From Scardovia wiggsiae F0424 (GTDB lineage Bacteria; Actinomycetota; Actinomycetes; Actinomycetales; Bifidobacteriaceae), in NCBI RefSeq assembly GCF_000269605.1, contig NZ_AKCI01000001.1, positions 992,001-1,056,000 on the forward strand: a DNA stretch of 64,000 nt, in the 5' to 3' direction. Of the stretch, positions 33,911 through 42,709 are shown piece after piece; within the stretch, counting starts at the first letter, position 1; every line of letters starts with the position of its first letter. The position numbers and the translations under genes were made by a program. The notes beneath the pieces are model-generated. The model worked only from the letters and a program-made list of their open reading frames with translations, did not search any database and was not told the DNA's origin.

Positions 33911-35011
33911 ATGCGTACAGTCCTATGCTCACCAGGAAGCTATATCCAGCAGGAAGGCGCTATTTCCCAGCTTGCCGGGGAGTACGCCCATGCAGGCAGC
34001 ACAGGTGCTTACATACTTGTAGATCCCACTATAGACAGCCTGTATCATGACAGCATCGTATCCAGTTTCGATAGCGGCCAGGTTCCCTATACCCTCGCAG
34101 TCTTTGGCGGCGAGTGCTCCGATGCGGAAATACAGAAGCACGTTGCGCTGCTCGCCGATACCGATGCAGTTATAGGCATAGGCGGCGGCAAAACGCTTGA
34201 CTGCGCTAAAGCTGTAGGATATTACGGCAAGCGGCCTGCCATCATTGTGCCTACTGCTGCTTCAAGCGACGCCCCGTGCTCACGCCTGTCCGTTGTGTAT
34301 ACTGACGGCGGCCAGTTCGACCATTACCTTCCGCTTCCCGAAAACCCGCGTATGGTGCTGATGGACACGGAACTCATATCCAAAGCGCCTGTCCGCTTCC
34401 TGACAGCAGGTATTGGGGATGCCTTCGCCACATATTATGAGGCAGCTGCCTGCGTGCAGTCCAGCGCTATCACCATGACCGGAGGCCATGCCACAAACGC
34501 CGCTTTCGCACTGGCGACCCTGTGTCACGACAGCCTGCTCGCTGATGGTGTGAAGGCTGTATCTGCCGTAAAGCTGGGCCTTCGGACGAAAGCAGTAGAG
34601 AATATTATCGAAACGAATACCCTCCTCAGCGGGCTGGGGTTTGAGTCCTGCGGCCTGGCTGCAGCACACTCCATCCACGACGGGCTGACGGCTATCCCTG
34701 AGACCCACTCCTACCTTCATGGGGAAAAGGTTGCATACGGTACCCTTGCCCAGATGATCATGGAAGACCGTCCCCTGGAAGAGCTTGCCGAAGTGTACCA
34801 TTTCTTCCGTGCAGTAGGGCTGCCGACGAATTTTGCCGGTATCGGCATCCACGATGTTACCGATGAGCAGCTCCTCCACGTCGGGGAACTTGCCTGCAGC
34901 CCGCAGGACACTATGGCTAATATGCCTTTTGAAGTCACACCGGCAGATGTTGCGAATGCCCTCCGCGCCGCAGACGCCCTGGATAAAGAATTTTCTGTTG
35001 GTTCCCACTAA
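33911..35011 (+). CDS. gldA: Glycerol dehydrogenase (iron/zinc alcohol dehydrogenase family)
   Basis: NAD-dependent oxidation of glycerol to dihydroxyacetone, or the reverse. The NAD site is GIGGGKTLDCAKAVG near residue 95, followed by PTAASSDAPCS. The metal ligands line up with those of the Bacillus enzyme: Asp in GIGDAFATYYEA (about 171), His in AAHSIHDG (about 255) and His in YLHGEKVAYG (about 272). AAAGGAGG precedes the ATG at 33911, giving 366 residues. The gene stands alone, ended by a strong terminator at 35050. No dihydroxyacetone kinase is adjacent. Related 1,2-diol or hydroxyacid dehydrogenases are possible. Confidence 0.92.
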   Translation: MRTVLCSPGSYIQQEGAISQLAGEYAHAGSTGAYILVDPTIDSLYHDSIVSSFDSGQVPYTLAVFGGECSDAEIQKHVALLADTDAVIGIGGGKTLDCAKAVGYYGKRPAIIVPTAASSDAPCSRLSVVYTDGGQFDHYLPLPENPRMVLMDTELISKAPVRFLTAGIGDAFATYYEAAACVQSSAITMTGGHATNAAFALATLCHDSLLADGVKAVSAVKLGLRTKAVENIIETNTLLSGLGFESCGLAAAHSIHDGLTAIPETHSYLHGEKVAYGTLAQMIMEDRPLEELAEVYHFFRAVGLPTNFAGIGIHDVTDEQLLHVGELACSPQDTMANMPFEVTPADVANALRAADALDKEFSVGSH

Positions 35012-35049
35012 TCTGCAGGGATCTTTTCAGATAAAGCTATACCTTCACC

Positions 35050-35094
35050 GAAGCAGGGGGGTAACTAGAATCCCCCTGCTTCTCAATGTTTTTC
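35050..35094 (+). terminator. Rho-independent terminator of gldA
   Basis: An 11-bp G/C-rich stem (GAAGCAGGGGG ... CCCCCTGCTTC, 35050-35082) followed by TCAATGTTTTT. It lies 39 bp after the gldA stop. Confidence 0.88.
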
Positions 35095-35172
35095 CATACC
35101 CTTTTATAAGCTGTTCAATATCAGAGATACAGATACCTTAGGAATCGAGATTGTAATTCCCTACAAAATGGG

Positions 35173-36513
35173 GTGCTTATGAGAACAGGGCAAACAATGG
35201 CAGATACTACCGCTGCACACACCAGCAGCACTGACCGCGCCAGCCGCGCTAACCGAGTTCCTCAGGTTCCCGGGGATGCCGCCAAGGCTGCCGAAACATC
35301 AAAACAGGCTATGCGGCTGTTCAACCTCAGCAAAAACAAGCTTGTCAAAATAGCCCAGTGGTACAGGGATCTCGGCGAACAGGAACGGGAATTCCTCAAC
35401 CTCATTACAGTGACCGCAATCGAAGACTATCTGGAATGGGCCAACCTCCCGGAGCCTATCGATAAGCGCGGAAAAGTAAGTGCTGACCATCTCTTCTCCA
35501 TCGCGCCTATTGAAACAGCACGCGCGATCAGCCTGTCGAATGTGCTTGAAGTGACCCGCACTGTCGTTGATATAATCACGGAGAATATCGGCATTATTGC
35601 CCCAAAAGGGAAGGAACGCGACTATTACGAGGCAGCCCTGTACTACTCGCGCGAAGTTTCCTTCTCGGCAGCCGAAGTATATGCTGAGGTAGCCGAAACG
35701 CGAAGCCGCTGGATGACGCGCGAAGAAGGCCTGGTGCTCAACTCCCTTCTGGAGAATAAGCTTGACCTCGCCCTCCAGTCCCGCATGGGCGTATACGGAT
35801 GGGATGACTCCACTGCCTTTTTCGCTGCAGTTGGCAGCGCACGGGCACAGGAGAATTCCGAGATCACAACCGGATTCTTCCAGGCCCAGACACGCCTTGC
35901 GGTACAGGGCCTTGATGCGGAGATCCTTATGGGCACGCATACGAATACCCTTTTTATGGTCCTTGTGGGAGCCGGCAGCAGCGAAAATTTTGATAGCATA
36001 CGCACCAAGATCGCAAACCTCTTCAGCGAAGACGACTGCCTGTGCATTGGGCCGTATGCCACAGGGTATGAAGGGGCGTCGCACAGCATCCGCGCAGCGT
36101 ATAACGGTTACTATGCCAGCGCGATGGAACTTGATCCGCCGCATCCGCTTTTCGCTGATGACATCATTGCAGACCGTGTGCTTTTCGGCGATGCAACAGC
36201 AGCAGACCAGCTTTACAGTATCTACAGGTCCCTTGAAGATTCCGGCAAGCGCAGCGAAGTACTGCCGACAGTGGAATACTATCTCCTGAAAAACTGCTCG
36301 CTTGAACAGACCGCGGAACATATGGTCGTACATCCGAATACTGTAAGGTACCGGCTGCATAAAGCTATGGAGCTCACAGGGTGGGATCCGACGAACCCCA
36401 AGGAAGCGCACGCACTGCGGATCGCCATCAAAATAGGCCGGTACCGCGAGGCGCGCAGCAGGAGTTCTACTTATCCCCGGGCTGTCCCCCAGCTGGGCAG
36501 CCATGATCAATGA
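35173..36513 (+). CDS. FasR-like PucR-family transcriptional regulator
   Basis: A 446-residue regulator. The C-terminal PucR-type helix-turn-helix is clear (CSLEQTAEHMVVHPNTVRYR, about residues 375-395, then AHALRIAIKIGRY). The central part YYSREVSFSAAEVYAE near residue 157 and the following ETRSRWMTREEGLVLNSLL resemble the PucR-like regulators beside fabD in Streptomyces (FasR), as I recall them. I therefore infer a role in fatty-acid synthesis control, with fas and acc about 14-28 kb away as candidate targets. The start is open: GTG 35173, ATG 35179 or ATG 35197, none with a strong ribosome site. The 3' end overlaps gmk tail-to-tail by 47 bp. Confidence 0.78.
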   Translation: MLMRTGQTMADTTAAHTSSTDRASRANRVPQVPGDAAKAAETSKQAMRLFNLSKNKLVKIAQWYRDLGEQEREFLNLITVTAIEDYLEWANLPEPIDKRGKVSADHLFSIAPIETARAISLSNVLEVTRTVVDIITENIGIIAPKGKERDYYEAALYYSREVSFSAAEVYAEVAETRSRWMTREEGLVLNSLLENKLDLALQSRMGVYGWDDSTAFFAAVGSARAQENSEITTGFFQAQTRLAVQGLDAEILMGTHTNTLFMVLVGAGSSENFDSIRTKIANLFSEDDCLCIGPYATGYEGASHSIRAAYNGYYASAMELDPPHPLFADDIIADRVLFGDATAADQLYSIYRSLEDSGKRSEVLPTVEYYLLKNCSLEQTAEHMVVHPNTVRYRLHKAMELTGWDPTNPKEAHALRIAIKIGRYREARSRSSTYPRAVPQLGSHDQ

Positions 36514-37105
36514 TCTCCCACAACTGCGACGCAGCTTTCCCTACTTCATCGTTGATGATGACCACATCGAATTCGCCTTCTTCAGCCATTTCCCGCCGTG
36601 CTGTATCAAGGCGGCGGGCCTGCTGTTCGGAGGTCTCGGTATGGCGCGACTGCAGACGGCGCTTCAGGTCGTCAAAACTTGGAGGCGCAACAAAAACATA
36701 AACCGGATCCAGGCCCAGCTCCTGTGCGCGCGCCCGTACACGGTGCACCCCCTGTACGTCTATTTCCAGCATTGAGGGGATATTGGCCTTAAGATGCTCC
36801 AGTACGGGCTTCAGCGGCGTGCCGTAATGGTCCGTGCCGTGCACCACGGCCGATTCCAGGAGCTCACCGCGGGCATCCATCCGTTCAAATTCTTCAGCAG
36901 TTGTGAAATAATAATCTACACCGTCTTTTTCACCGGGGCGCGGCCGGCGGGTAGTTGCGGAAACAGATATCCACAGTTCAGGGTGTTCCGCCCGGACCGC
37001 TTTCTCTATCGTCCCTTTGCCCACAGCAGTAGGTCCGGCCAGTACAACAAGCCGGCGTTTATATGCGGTTATATCAGGGGTTACGTCAGGAGTCTTATCC
37101 GGCAT
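36467..37105 (-). CDS. gmk: Guanylate kinase
   Basis: Phosphorylates GMP to GDP. It has the P-loop VLAGPTAVGKGTIEK near residues 21-35, the GMP-binding SATTRRPRPGEKDGVDYYF and the lid region SRHTETSEQQARRL. Its 212 residues are normal. The start overlaps the pyrF stop by one base (TGATG), so the two are coupled. The 3' end runs 47 bp into the convergent regulator gene. Confidence 0.95.
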   Translation of the reverse strand: MPDKTPDVTPDITAYKRRLVVLAGPTAVGKGTIEKAVRAEHPELWISVSATTRRPRPGEKDGVDYYFTTAEEFERMDARGELLESAVVHGTDHYGTPLKPVLEHLKANIPSMLEIDVQGVHRVRARAQELGLDPVYVFVAPPSFDDLKRRLQSRHTETSEQQARRLDTARREMAEEGEFDVVIINDEVGKAASQLWEIIDHGCPAGGQPGDK

Positions 37106-38106
37106 CAGTCAGCGTCCTGCCCTTCCCGTATGCCGTGGGCAATCTGTTCAGCGGTTTCGCCATTTGCCATGCGCCTGTCCATATCATCGAAAGACTGCTG
37201 TATATCGGTTTTATATTCGTCTATCTTTTTCCGCAGGGAACTGATATCGGGCCCGTACGCAGCGATCGCGCGCGCAGCCGTAACAAGGACATTATGATAC
37301 GTCCCGGCAAAAACCACTTCAAGGTCTTTGCCTTTTGCCCCCTGCCAGCCGTATCCGGGAGACAGGATCGGCCCGGTAAATTCGGCAGGGTTCATGCCGT
37401 TAAGATCCATCTGATGCCCTATGGTCGCCCCGATAACAAGGCCCACAGACCCCATGCCGGGATAGCCGTCATTGTAATTCTGCGCGCCGCGCGCGATCCC
37501 ATAGGCAACCGTCCTGCCTTCATATTCCCCGCGCTGGCGGATAGATGTCTGGAGGTTTGCCGCTTCAGGGTTTGAGGTCAGCGATGCGATAAACACCCCA
37601 TGCCCCTGGCTCAGGGCATCCTCAATCAGCCCGTTGAGCGAATGGAACCCGTAATAAGGGATAAGCGTGATCGCATCAGTGTATAAAGGCCCGTCTGATT
37701 TAAGATAGGCATCAGCGATAGATGACAATGTTGTAGGGAGCCCCCCGCGCATACAGTCAACTATAGTGATCATCCCAAGCTGCCGGGCAGCATACAGTGC
37801 ACGTTCCAGCGCTGCTATGCCTTTCGAACCGTAGCGCTCAAACATCGGCATCATGAACTTGACTGCGGCACACCGGCCTTCAGCAGCCTGGAGCATCCGC
37901 ATAGCGAACAGCTCCGCGCCCTGCGGATCTACAGAGTAGCCCCAGTCAATAAGGTTTTTACGGTGCGGGTCAATACCGACGCACAGGGGGCCGTACTCCT
38001 TCATGGAGTCGCTTAGCCTCAGGCCGAATTCATACCGGATCGGATCCACAGAAGGGCCGGCGGAGGAGCCTGCTCCGCTCAACGCAGTTTCAGGGGAATC
38101 AGTCAT
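37105..38106 (-). CDS. pyrF: PyrF-like orotidine-5'-phosphate decarboxylase homologue with altered active site
   Basis: A 333-residue TIM-barrel protein of the type 2 PyrF family: LCVGIDPHRKNLIDWG near residue 40, AVKFMMPMFERYG, YTDAITLIPYYGFHSL, FIASLTSNPEAANLQ and GPILSPGYGWQG. The catalytic motif, normally DAKRGDIG, reads DCMRGGLP (about residue 117). The first Asp is kept, but the catalytic Lys is Met and the second Asp is Gly; I confirmed this on the nucleotides (37760-37780 region). Decarboxylase activity is therefore doubtful. The frame is intact and shares a 1-bp overlap with gmk, so it is expressed and not a simple pseudogene. carA and carB, often between nusB and pyrF in relatives, are absent. 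The role may have changed. Confidence 0.82.
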   Translation of the reverse strand: MTDSPETALSGAGSSAGPSVDPIRYEFGLRLSDSMKEYGPLCVGIDPHRKNLIDWGYSVDPQGAELFAMRMLQAAEGRCAAVKFMMPMFERYGSKGIAALERALYAARQLGMITIVDCMRGGLPTTLSSIADAYLKSDGPLYTDAITLIPYYGFHSLNGLIEDALSQGHGVFIASLTSNPEAANLQTSIRQRGEYEGRTVAYGIARGAQNYNDGYPGMGSVGLVIGATIGHQMDLNGMNPAEFTGPILSPGYGWQGAKGKDLEVVFAGTYHNVLVTAARAIAAYGPDISSLRKKIDEYKTDIQQSFDDMDRRMANGETAEQIAHGIREGQDAD

Positions 38107-38153
38107 ACTTATATTGTACTTGCCTTAAGCGCTAAACACATCATATGCGTCAT

Positions 38154-38786
38154 TTATTTTATTATCTTATCCTCAGATGCTCCAGCCTTTTCCCATTCTG
38201 CAGCATCAGCTTCAGGATGGCTTTTATCGGCAGGCTCATACGAAACTTTATTGCCGTTATCTTCGCTGTCCGGTCCGGCAGCCCTGTCAGATCCGGGATC
38301 CTCATCAGGCCAGCCGGCACCGTCAGGCTTTTCTGCGGCGAGCTGCGCACGATGCCCCTGCCATTCAGCTTCTTCCTGGCGGACAGCATCCGCATCCTTC
38401 TCTACAGCGCTGAGGAGCCCGTGCAGGAAGTTCGGGGCTTCGTCATCCGAATACGATTTCGCCAGGCTGAGGGCCTCATCGATAGCGACCTTTGCAGGCA
38501 CGTCATCGTTATAGACGATCTCCCACACCGCTATACGCGCAATATTGCGGTCAAGGGCATGCATACGTTTCACATCCCATCCTGTGGAATGCTCGCCGAT
38601 AGCCTTGTCTATCGTCCGGCGATGCGAAGCGACCCCCCTCACCAGCTCCTGGGCATACTCAGGAAGCGGGGTCTGCGCACCGGGGAATACCAGGCGTTCC
38701 TCGAGAAGGGGCATTATCTCCTGCCCCTTCTCATCAGCTTCATACAGCGTGTTAAGCGCGCGTTTGCGTGCGGTCGATCGTGCCAT
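38154..38786 (-). CDS. nusB: Transcription antitermination factor NusB
   Basis: RNA-binding antitermination factor used in rRNA transcription with NusE. The NusB fold covers residues 1-140: RSTARKRALNTLYEADEKG at the start, DKAIGEHSTGWDVKRM in the middle and AKVAIDEALSLAKSYSDDEA near residue 100. A C-terminal tail of about 65 residues is rich in Asp, Glu, Gly and Pro and looks disordered; such tails vary in actinobacteria. It lies 15 bp after efp and 47 bp before pyrF. Confidence 0.93.
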   Translation of the reverse strand: MARSTARKRALNTLYEADEKGQEIMPLLEERLVFPGAQTPLPEYAQELVRGVASHRRTIDKAIGEHSTGWDVKRMHALDRNIARIAVWEIVYNDDVPAKVAIDEALSLAKSYSDDEAPNFLHGLLSAVEKDADAVRQEEAEWQGHRAQLAAEKPDGAGWPDEDPGSDRAAGPDSEDNGNKVSYEPADKSHPEADAAEWEKAGASEDKIIK

Positions 38787-38801
38787 GCTCAGCTCTGGTA
38801 C

Positions 38802-39365
38802 TCAGTTTTCACGACCCAGGTAAGAACCGTCGCGCGTATCGATTTTGACCTTTTCACCTTCAGAGATGAACAGAGGGACCTGTACCTCTGCCCCGGTCTC
38901 AACGGTCGCAGGCTTGGTGCCGGCACTGGAACGGTTCCCCTGGAGGCCCGGCTCCGTATGGGACACAGTCAGGATAACAGAAGCGGGCAGTTCAACAGAC
39001 AGGGGGTTCCCGTCATGGAACGAAACGATGCAGTCTGTGCCTTCAAGGAGGAATTTCTCCTGTTCGCCGACCAGCGATTCAGGGATGAATACCTGGTCAT
39101 AAGTCTGCATATCCATGAAAACAAAATTGTCACCGTCACGGTATGAGTACTGCAGTGTCCGGTTATCTACAGTCTCAAAATCAAGCTTGACACCTGCATT
39201 GAATGTTTTATCTACGATCTTTCCGCTCAGGACTTCCTGGATCGTCGTGCGGACAAAAGCAGGGCCCTTGCCTGGCTTCACATGCTGGAATTTGATTACT
39301 TTCCAGAGTTTCCCTTCAAGGTTGAGTACAGATCCGTTCTTGATATCGTTTGATGTTTGTGCCAT
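38802..39365 (-). CDS. efp: Translation elongation factor P
   Basis: Relieves ribosome stalling at polyproline stretches. It has the N-terminal KOW-like domain with [19 protein letters not shown] (the loop Lys near residue 32 is present), an OB domain with [16 protein letters not shown] and C-terminal [13 protein letters not shown] and [11 protein letters not shown]. Its 187 residues are typical. AAGGT precedes the ATG. No Lys-modifying enzyme is nearby. It heads the efp-nusB-pyrF-gmk run. Confidence 0.96.
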   Translation of the reverse strand: MAQTSNDIKNGSVLNLEGKLWKVIKFQHVKPGKGPAFVRTTIQEVLSGKIVDKTFNAGVKLDFETVDNRTLQYSYRDGDNFVFMDMQTYDQVFIPESLVGEQEKFLLEGTDCIVSFHDGNPLSVELPASVILTVSHTEPGLQGNRSSAGTKPATVETGAEVQVPLFISEGEKVKIDTRDGSYLGREN

Positions 39366-39416
39366 CTTTATACCTTCATATTTTCGCGTTTATTACCTTA
39401 ATAAAAGTCTCATTAA

Positions 39417-40631
39417 TTATGCCATGGGGGATAAACGATTATGTGCGCCAAGCTCTTTAAGCACGCATTGTGCTGAGTTCACATAAAACTGCGCAGCAGT
39501 ATCCAGGCAGCTGTCAAGCGCTGTAAACCTGGGGCTGTGCCACGGGTAATGCCCCTTTTCGCCATTCGACCCTATAAAAGCAAAAACCATAGGGGCTTTA
39601 GTACCGTACTGGGCAAAATCCTCCCCGACCATAGACGGCACTACAGGGACAAGCTCCGCATACCGCGGTACATCCCCGGCGACTGCATCAGACAGCACTT
39701 TGTCGCCGGCCAGCGGCTCCGAGAGGTGTTCCCATTCCACGTCGGCGCCTATGGAATAAGCAGCCGCAGTATTCTGCACTATGGAATTGAACCTCTTTAT
39801 GGCCAGCTCTTCATCGGCACTGTAGAATGTCCTCACCGTCCCGATGAAATACGCTTCCGGAGGCACTACATTCCAGACGTTCCCGGCATGCACGCTGGTA
39901 ACAGAAACAACGGCCGGATGGAAGGGATCGATATTGCGGCTTACAACTGTCTGCAGGGACTGGACCATAGCCGCCATTGCCTCAATCGGCCCGGTGCCGG
40001 TATCCGGGCGGGCACCATGCGAACCCTGCGCATGGAGCGATACGCGGAACCTTAAGCATCCTGCCATGATGGGCTCACTGCCGACCGCTATCTCCCCCGG
40101 CTTCATATCAGGGTTATTATGGATCCCGATTATTGCATCGGCATCATCAACAGCCCCTGATGCAATTACAGCATCAGCCCCCTCGCCAAGCTCTTCAGCA
40201 GGCTGGAAAAGGATTATGATCCGCCCCGCAAACGTGTCTGTGTGGTGCGACAGGTAATATGCGGCACCCAGCAGGGCCGCCATATGGATATCATGCCCGC
40301 AGGCGTGCATCACCCCTTTATTGTGCGATGCATAACCGGGGGAAACCTCTTCCGTAACAGGGAGGGCATCAATATCGGCACGCAGTGCGACACAGGGATC
40401 CCCGGCATCTGCATTGCCTTCCTGGGTTCCGCAGATCATCCCGGCAAGCCCGGTCCCGAGGCCCGTGTCAGTAAGCCTTATACCCCATTGTGCCAGCAAA
40501 GAACGCAGGAACTGCGTGGTCCTGTATTCGTGGAATGACAGTTCAGGGTTCTCATGAAGGTAATGCCGTATTGACGTAAGGTCGGCAGTTCCGTCATCTT
40601 TTATAAATCCCCCGGATGCTTCACCGTCCAT
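39417..40631 (-). CDS. M20D-family metalloamidohydrolase
   Basis: A 404-residue zinc or manganese amidohydrolase of the hippurate hydrolase/N-acyl-amino-acid deacylase group. Metal and catalytic motifs are MHACGHDIHMAALLG near residue 112, PAEELGEGAD, and HSPRF near the C-terminus; a dimerisation domain lies between. It starts 4 bp after metI, so it belongs to the metQNI unit. The pairing suggests it frees methionine, cysteine or a related amino acid from an N-acyl form taken up by the transporter; this is inference. The ATG at 40631 is the only reasonable start. Confidence 0.87.
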   Translation of the reverse strand: MDGEASGGFIKDDGTADLTSIRHYLHENPELSFHEYRTTQFLRSLLAQWGIRLTDTGLGTGLAGMICGTQEGNADAGDPCVALRADIDALPVTEEVSPGYASHNKGVMHACGHDIHMAALLGAAYYLSHHTDTFAGRIIILFQPAEELGEGADAVIASGAVDDADAIIGIHNNPDMKPGEIAVGSEPIMAGCLRFRVSLHAQGSHGARPDTGTGPIEAMAAMVQSLQTVVSRNIDPFHPAVVSVTSVHAGNVWNVVPPEAYFIGTVRTFYSADEELAIKRFNSIVQNTAAAYSIGADVEWEHLSEPLAGDKVLSDAVAGDVPRYAELVPVVPSMVGEDFAQYGTKAPMVFAFIGSNGEKGHYPWHSPRFTALDSCLDTAAQFYVNSAQCVLKELGAHNRLSPMA

Positions 40632-40635
40632 AAGA

Positions 40636-41364
40636 TCATATCCCCTGCCTGCGCAGCAGGCGTTTGGCTATGGCATTGGCTATCAGCTGGACTATCTGCA
40701 CCAGGACCACCATAATGATTACACATATCCACGTGACATACGGGTTGAATTTCTGGTACCCAAAAGCGATAGCAAAATTACCGATGCCGCCGCCGCCGAT
40801 ATATCCGGCCAGAGCCGACATATCAAGTACAGAAACGAAAAGGAACGCATAGGCGAGGATCAGGGGGGCAAGGGATTCCGGCACCAGGACAGTCCTGATG
40901 ATCCCCATCCTTGATACCCCCATGGAACGGGCGGCTTCCACCACACCGGGGTCCGTTGAGACAAGGCTTTGTTCTACAAGCCTGGACGACGCCAGCGTAC
41001 ACATGATGACCATGGGGAAAGTGGCGGCAGTATTGCCGATGGATGTCCCTATAAGCTGGATGGAAATCGGCTGTATCGCCGCAAGGAATATGATAAACGG
41101 GATCGGGCGGATAACGTTGATGATGATATCAAGCACCCTGTAAACAACGGTATTCTCAAACAGGCTCCCCGGCCGCGTCCCCCACAGGACCACGCCAAGG
41201 ACCAGGCCGAGCAGCCCGCCGATTATAAGGGTGACGCTTACTATCCCCATAGTCTCGCCAAACGCCTTCAGCAGGGTCCCGTCCTGTATGTATCCCTGAA
41301 GGTCGCCAAAGTTCGTTGTATTTGCAGCAATCACTGTGCTGCCTGCTGATATGTGGATATCCAT
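40636..41364 (-). CDS. metI: Methionine-type ABC transporter permease MetI
   Basis: A 242-residue inner-membrane permease with about five helices. The binding-protein-dependent transport signature includes ARSMGVSRMGIIRTVLVPESL (EAA loop, near residue 145), followed by GYIGGGGIGNFAIAFGY, typical of MetI. It forms the channel for the MetQ-MetN system. It lies 14 bp after metN and 4 bp before the amidohydrolase. Confidence 0.93.
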   Translation of the reverse strand: MDIHISAGSTVIAANTTNFGDLQGYIQDGTLLKAFGETMGIVSVTLIIGGLLGLVLGVVLWGTRPGSLFENTVVYRVLDIIINVIRPIPFIIFLAAIQPISIQLIGTSIGNTAATFPMVIMCTLASSRLVEQSLVSTDPGVVEAARSMGVSRMGIIRTVLVPESLAPLILAYAFLFVSVLDMSALAGYIGGGGIGNFAIAFGYQKFNPYVTWICVIIMVVLVQIVQLIANAIAKRLLRRQGI

Positions 41365-41378
41365 TATCTGCCCCTGCC

Positions 41379-42584
41379 TTAAAAACTGCCTGAGCCTGAA
41401 CCGGCAGCAGTATATTTATCGTAATCTATGTTCCAGCCTTCGCTCCTGGCCTTTTCAAGGCGCTTAGCCTCATAGCCATAATATGTCCGTACTGCTTCCG
41501 CATAATCAACGGGGTCCTGGGCAGTGCCAAAATCTACGATGCCGTTTGCCATGCGCAGCTGCTTGATATAGGTATCAAGATTGCCGTCTGCACCATAAAA
41601 TTCATAGGTAAAGGCACCCAGCCCCCTGCCCGCCACTTCCTGGACACCGCCCATAAGTATGGAATTGGTGATATTCCTGTGAGTCAGCATTGCTGAAATG
41701 CGCTGGCCTGAAGGGGTAATATCGAACTCCGGGGCAGGCTCACGCATGATGACTGTCACCAGCCGGCCCTGGTTCATTGCCCGAAGCCGCTCTACATCCG
41801 CCTTGGACGGGATAGTGTTGATTGCGGTGGAAACAAACTCGCGGGTAATATCCTGCTGCGGCTGGGCAAATACCCGGTACAGGTCTCCGGATTCGACCGC
41901 TGCGCCCCCGCTCATGACCAGGACCCTGTCAGCAATGCGCGTAATAACATCCATCTGATGGGTAATAAGTACAATAGTGACACCGAACCGGGCATTCGTG
42001 CGCTTCAGGAGTTCCAGCACCTCAGAAGTCGTCTGCGGGTCAAGCGCGCTTGTAGCCTCATCAGCGAGCAGGATATCCGGACGTGTGGCAAGCGCACGGG
42101 CTATGCCCACACGCTGCTTCTGGCCTCCTGAGAGCTGGGCGGGATATGCATGTGCATACTGTGAAAGCCCAACGAATTCAAGCAGCTCCTTGATCCGCGC
42201 CTTCCTGTAGTCTTCACGCCACCGGTCCTGCTTAAGCGGGTATTCAATATTACCCGCAACAGTTTTGGAGGCAAAAAGGTTGAACTGCTGGAAAACCATA
42301 CCGATTTTCTGCCGTATAGGCCGCATTTTAGATTCAGAAAGTTTCGTGACATCCTGTCCCAGCACAGTTACCGTGCCCCCAGTAGGCCTTTCAAGCTCAT
42401 TGATAAGCCTTACCAGAGTAGATTTCCCCGCACCTGAATAGCCTATGACGCCGAAGATCTCACCTCTTTTGACACTGAATGACACATCATCTACCGCCAC
42501 CCGGGGTGCACCGTGAGGCTTTGCCGGCGGGAACTGTTTGGTGACGTGGTCAAAAGTGATAATGCTGTCGGCGTCCTGGGCCAT
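41379..42584 (-). CDS. metN: Methionine-type ABC transporter ATPase MetN
   Basis: Energises import through MetI. Walker A is GYSGAGKSTLVR, the signature is LSGGQKQRVGIARAL and Walker B is ILLADEATSALD. The C-terminal NIL domain (about residues 285-360, with EFDITPSGQRISAMLTH and EFYGADGNLDTYIKQL) senses substrate in MetN proteins. GGAG precedes the ATG at 42584; longer starts to 42629 are not supported. A C-terminal tail of about 40 residues with a Tyr-rich YAEAVRTYYGYEAKRLE segment is unusual. The substrate is inferred from family; cystine or other sulfur amino acids are possible. Confidence 0.93.
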   Translation of the reverse strand: MAQDADSIITFDHVTKQFPPAKPHGAPRVAVDDVSFSVKRGEIFGVIGYSGAGKSTLVRLINELERPTGGTVTVLGQDVTKLSESKMRPIRQKIGMVFQQFNLFASKTVAGNIEYPLKQDRWREDYRKARIKELLEFVGLSQYAHAYPAQLSGGQKQRVGIARALATRPDILLADEATSALDPQTTSEVLELLKRTNARFGVTIVLITHQMDVITRIADRVLVMSGGAAVESGDLYRVFAQPQQDITREFVSTAINTIPSKADVERLRAMNQGRLVTVIMREPAPEFDITPSGQRISAMLTHRNITNSILMGGVQEVAGRGLGAFTYEFYGADGNLDTYIKQLRMANGIVDFGTAQDPVDYAEAVRTYYGYEAKRLEKARSEGWNIDYDKYTAAGSGSGSF

Positions 42585-42709
42585 TGTGTTTATCTCCATC
42601 CTGTATATGTTTCTGCTAAGCGTATCCACTGCATAGGGATGTATTCAGGTGCTATCTGATACCCCTTAATGCCCCATGCTTCCGGGCGTTTCGGGTACTG
42701 TTCCTGCGC

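Noticed and set aside
35299-36510. 403-codon minus-strand ORF
   Set aside because: Antisense to the PucR/FasR-type regulator, whose domains are convincing.
38145-39146. 333-codon plus-strand ORF
   Set aside because: Antisense to nusB and efp, both clear genes.
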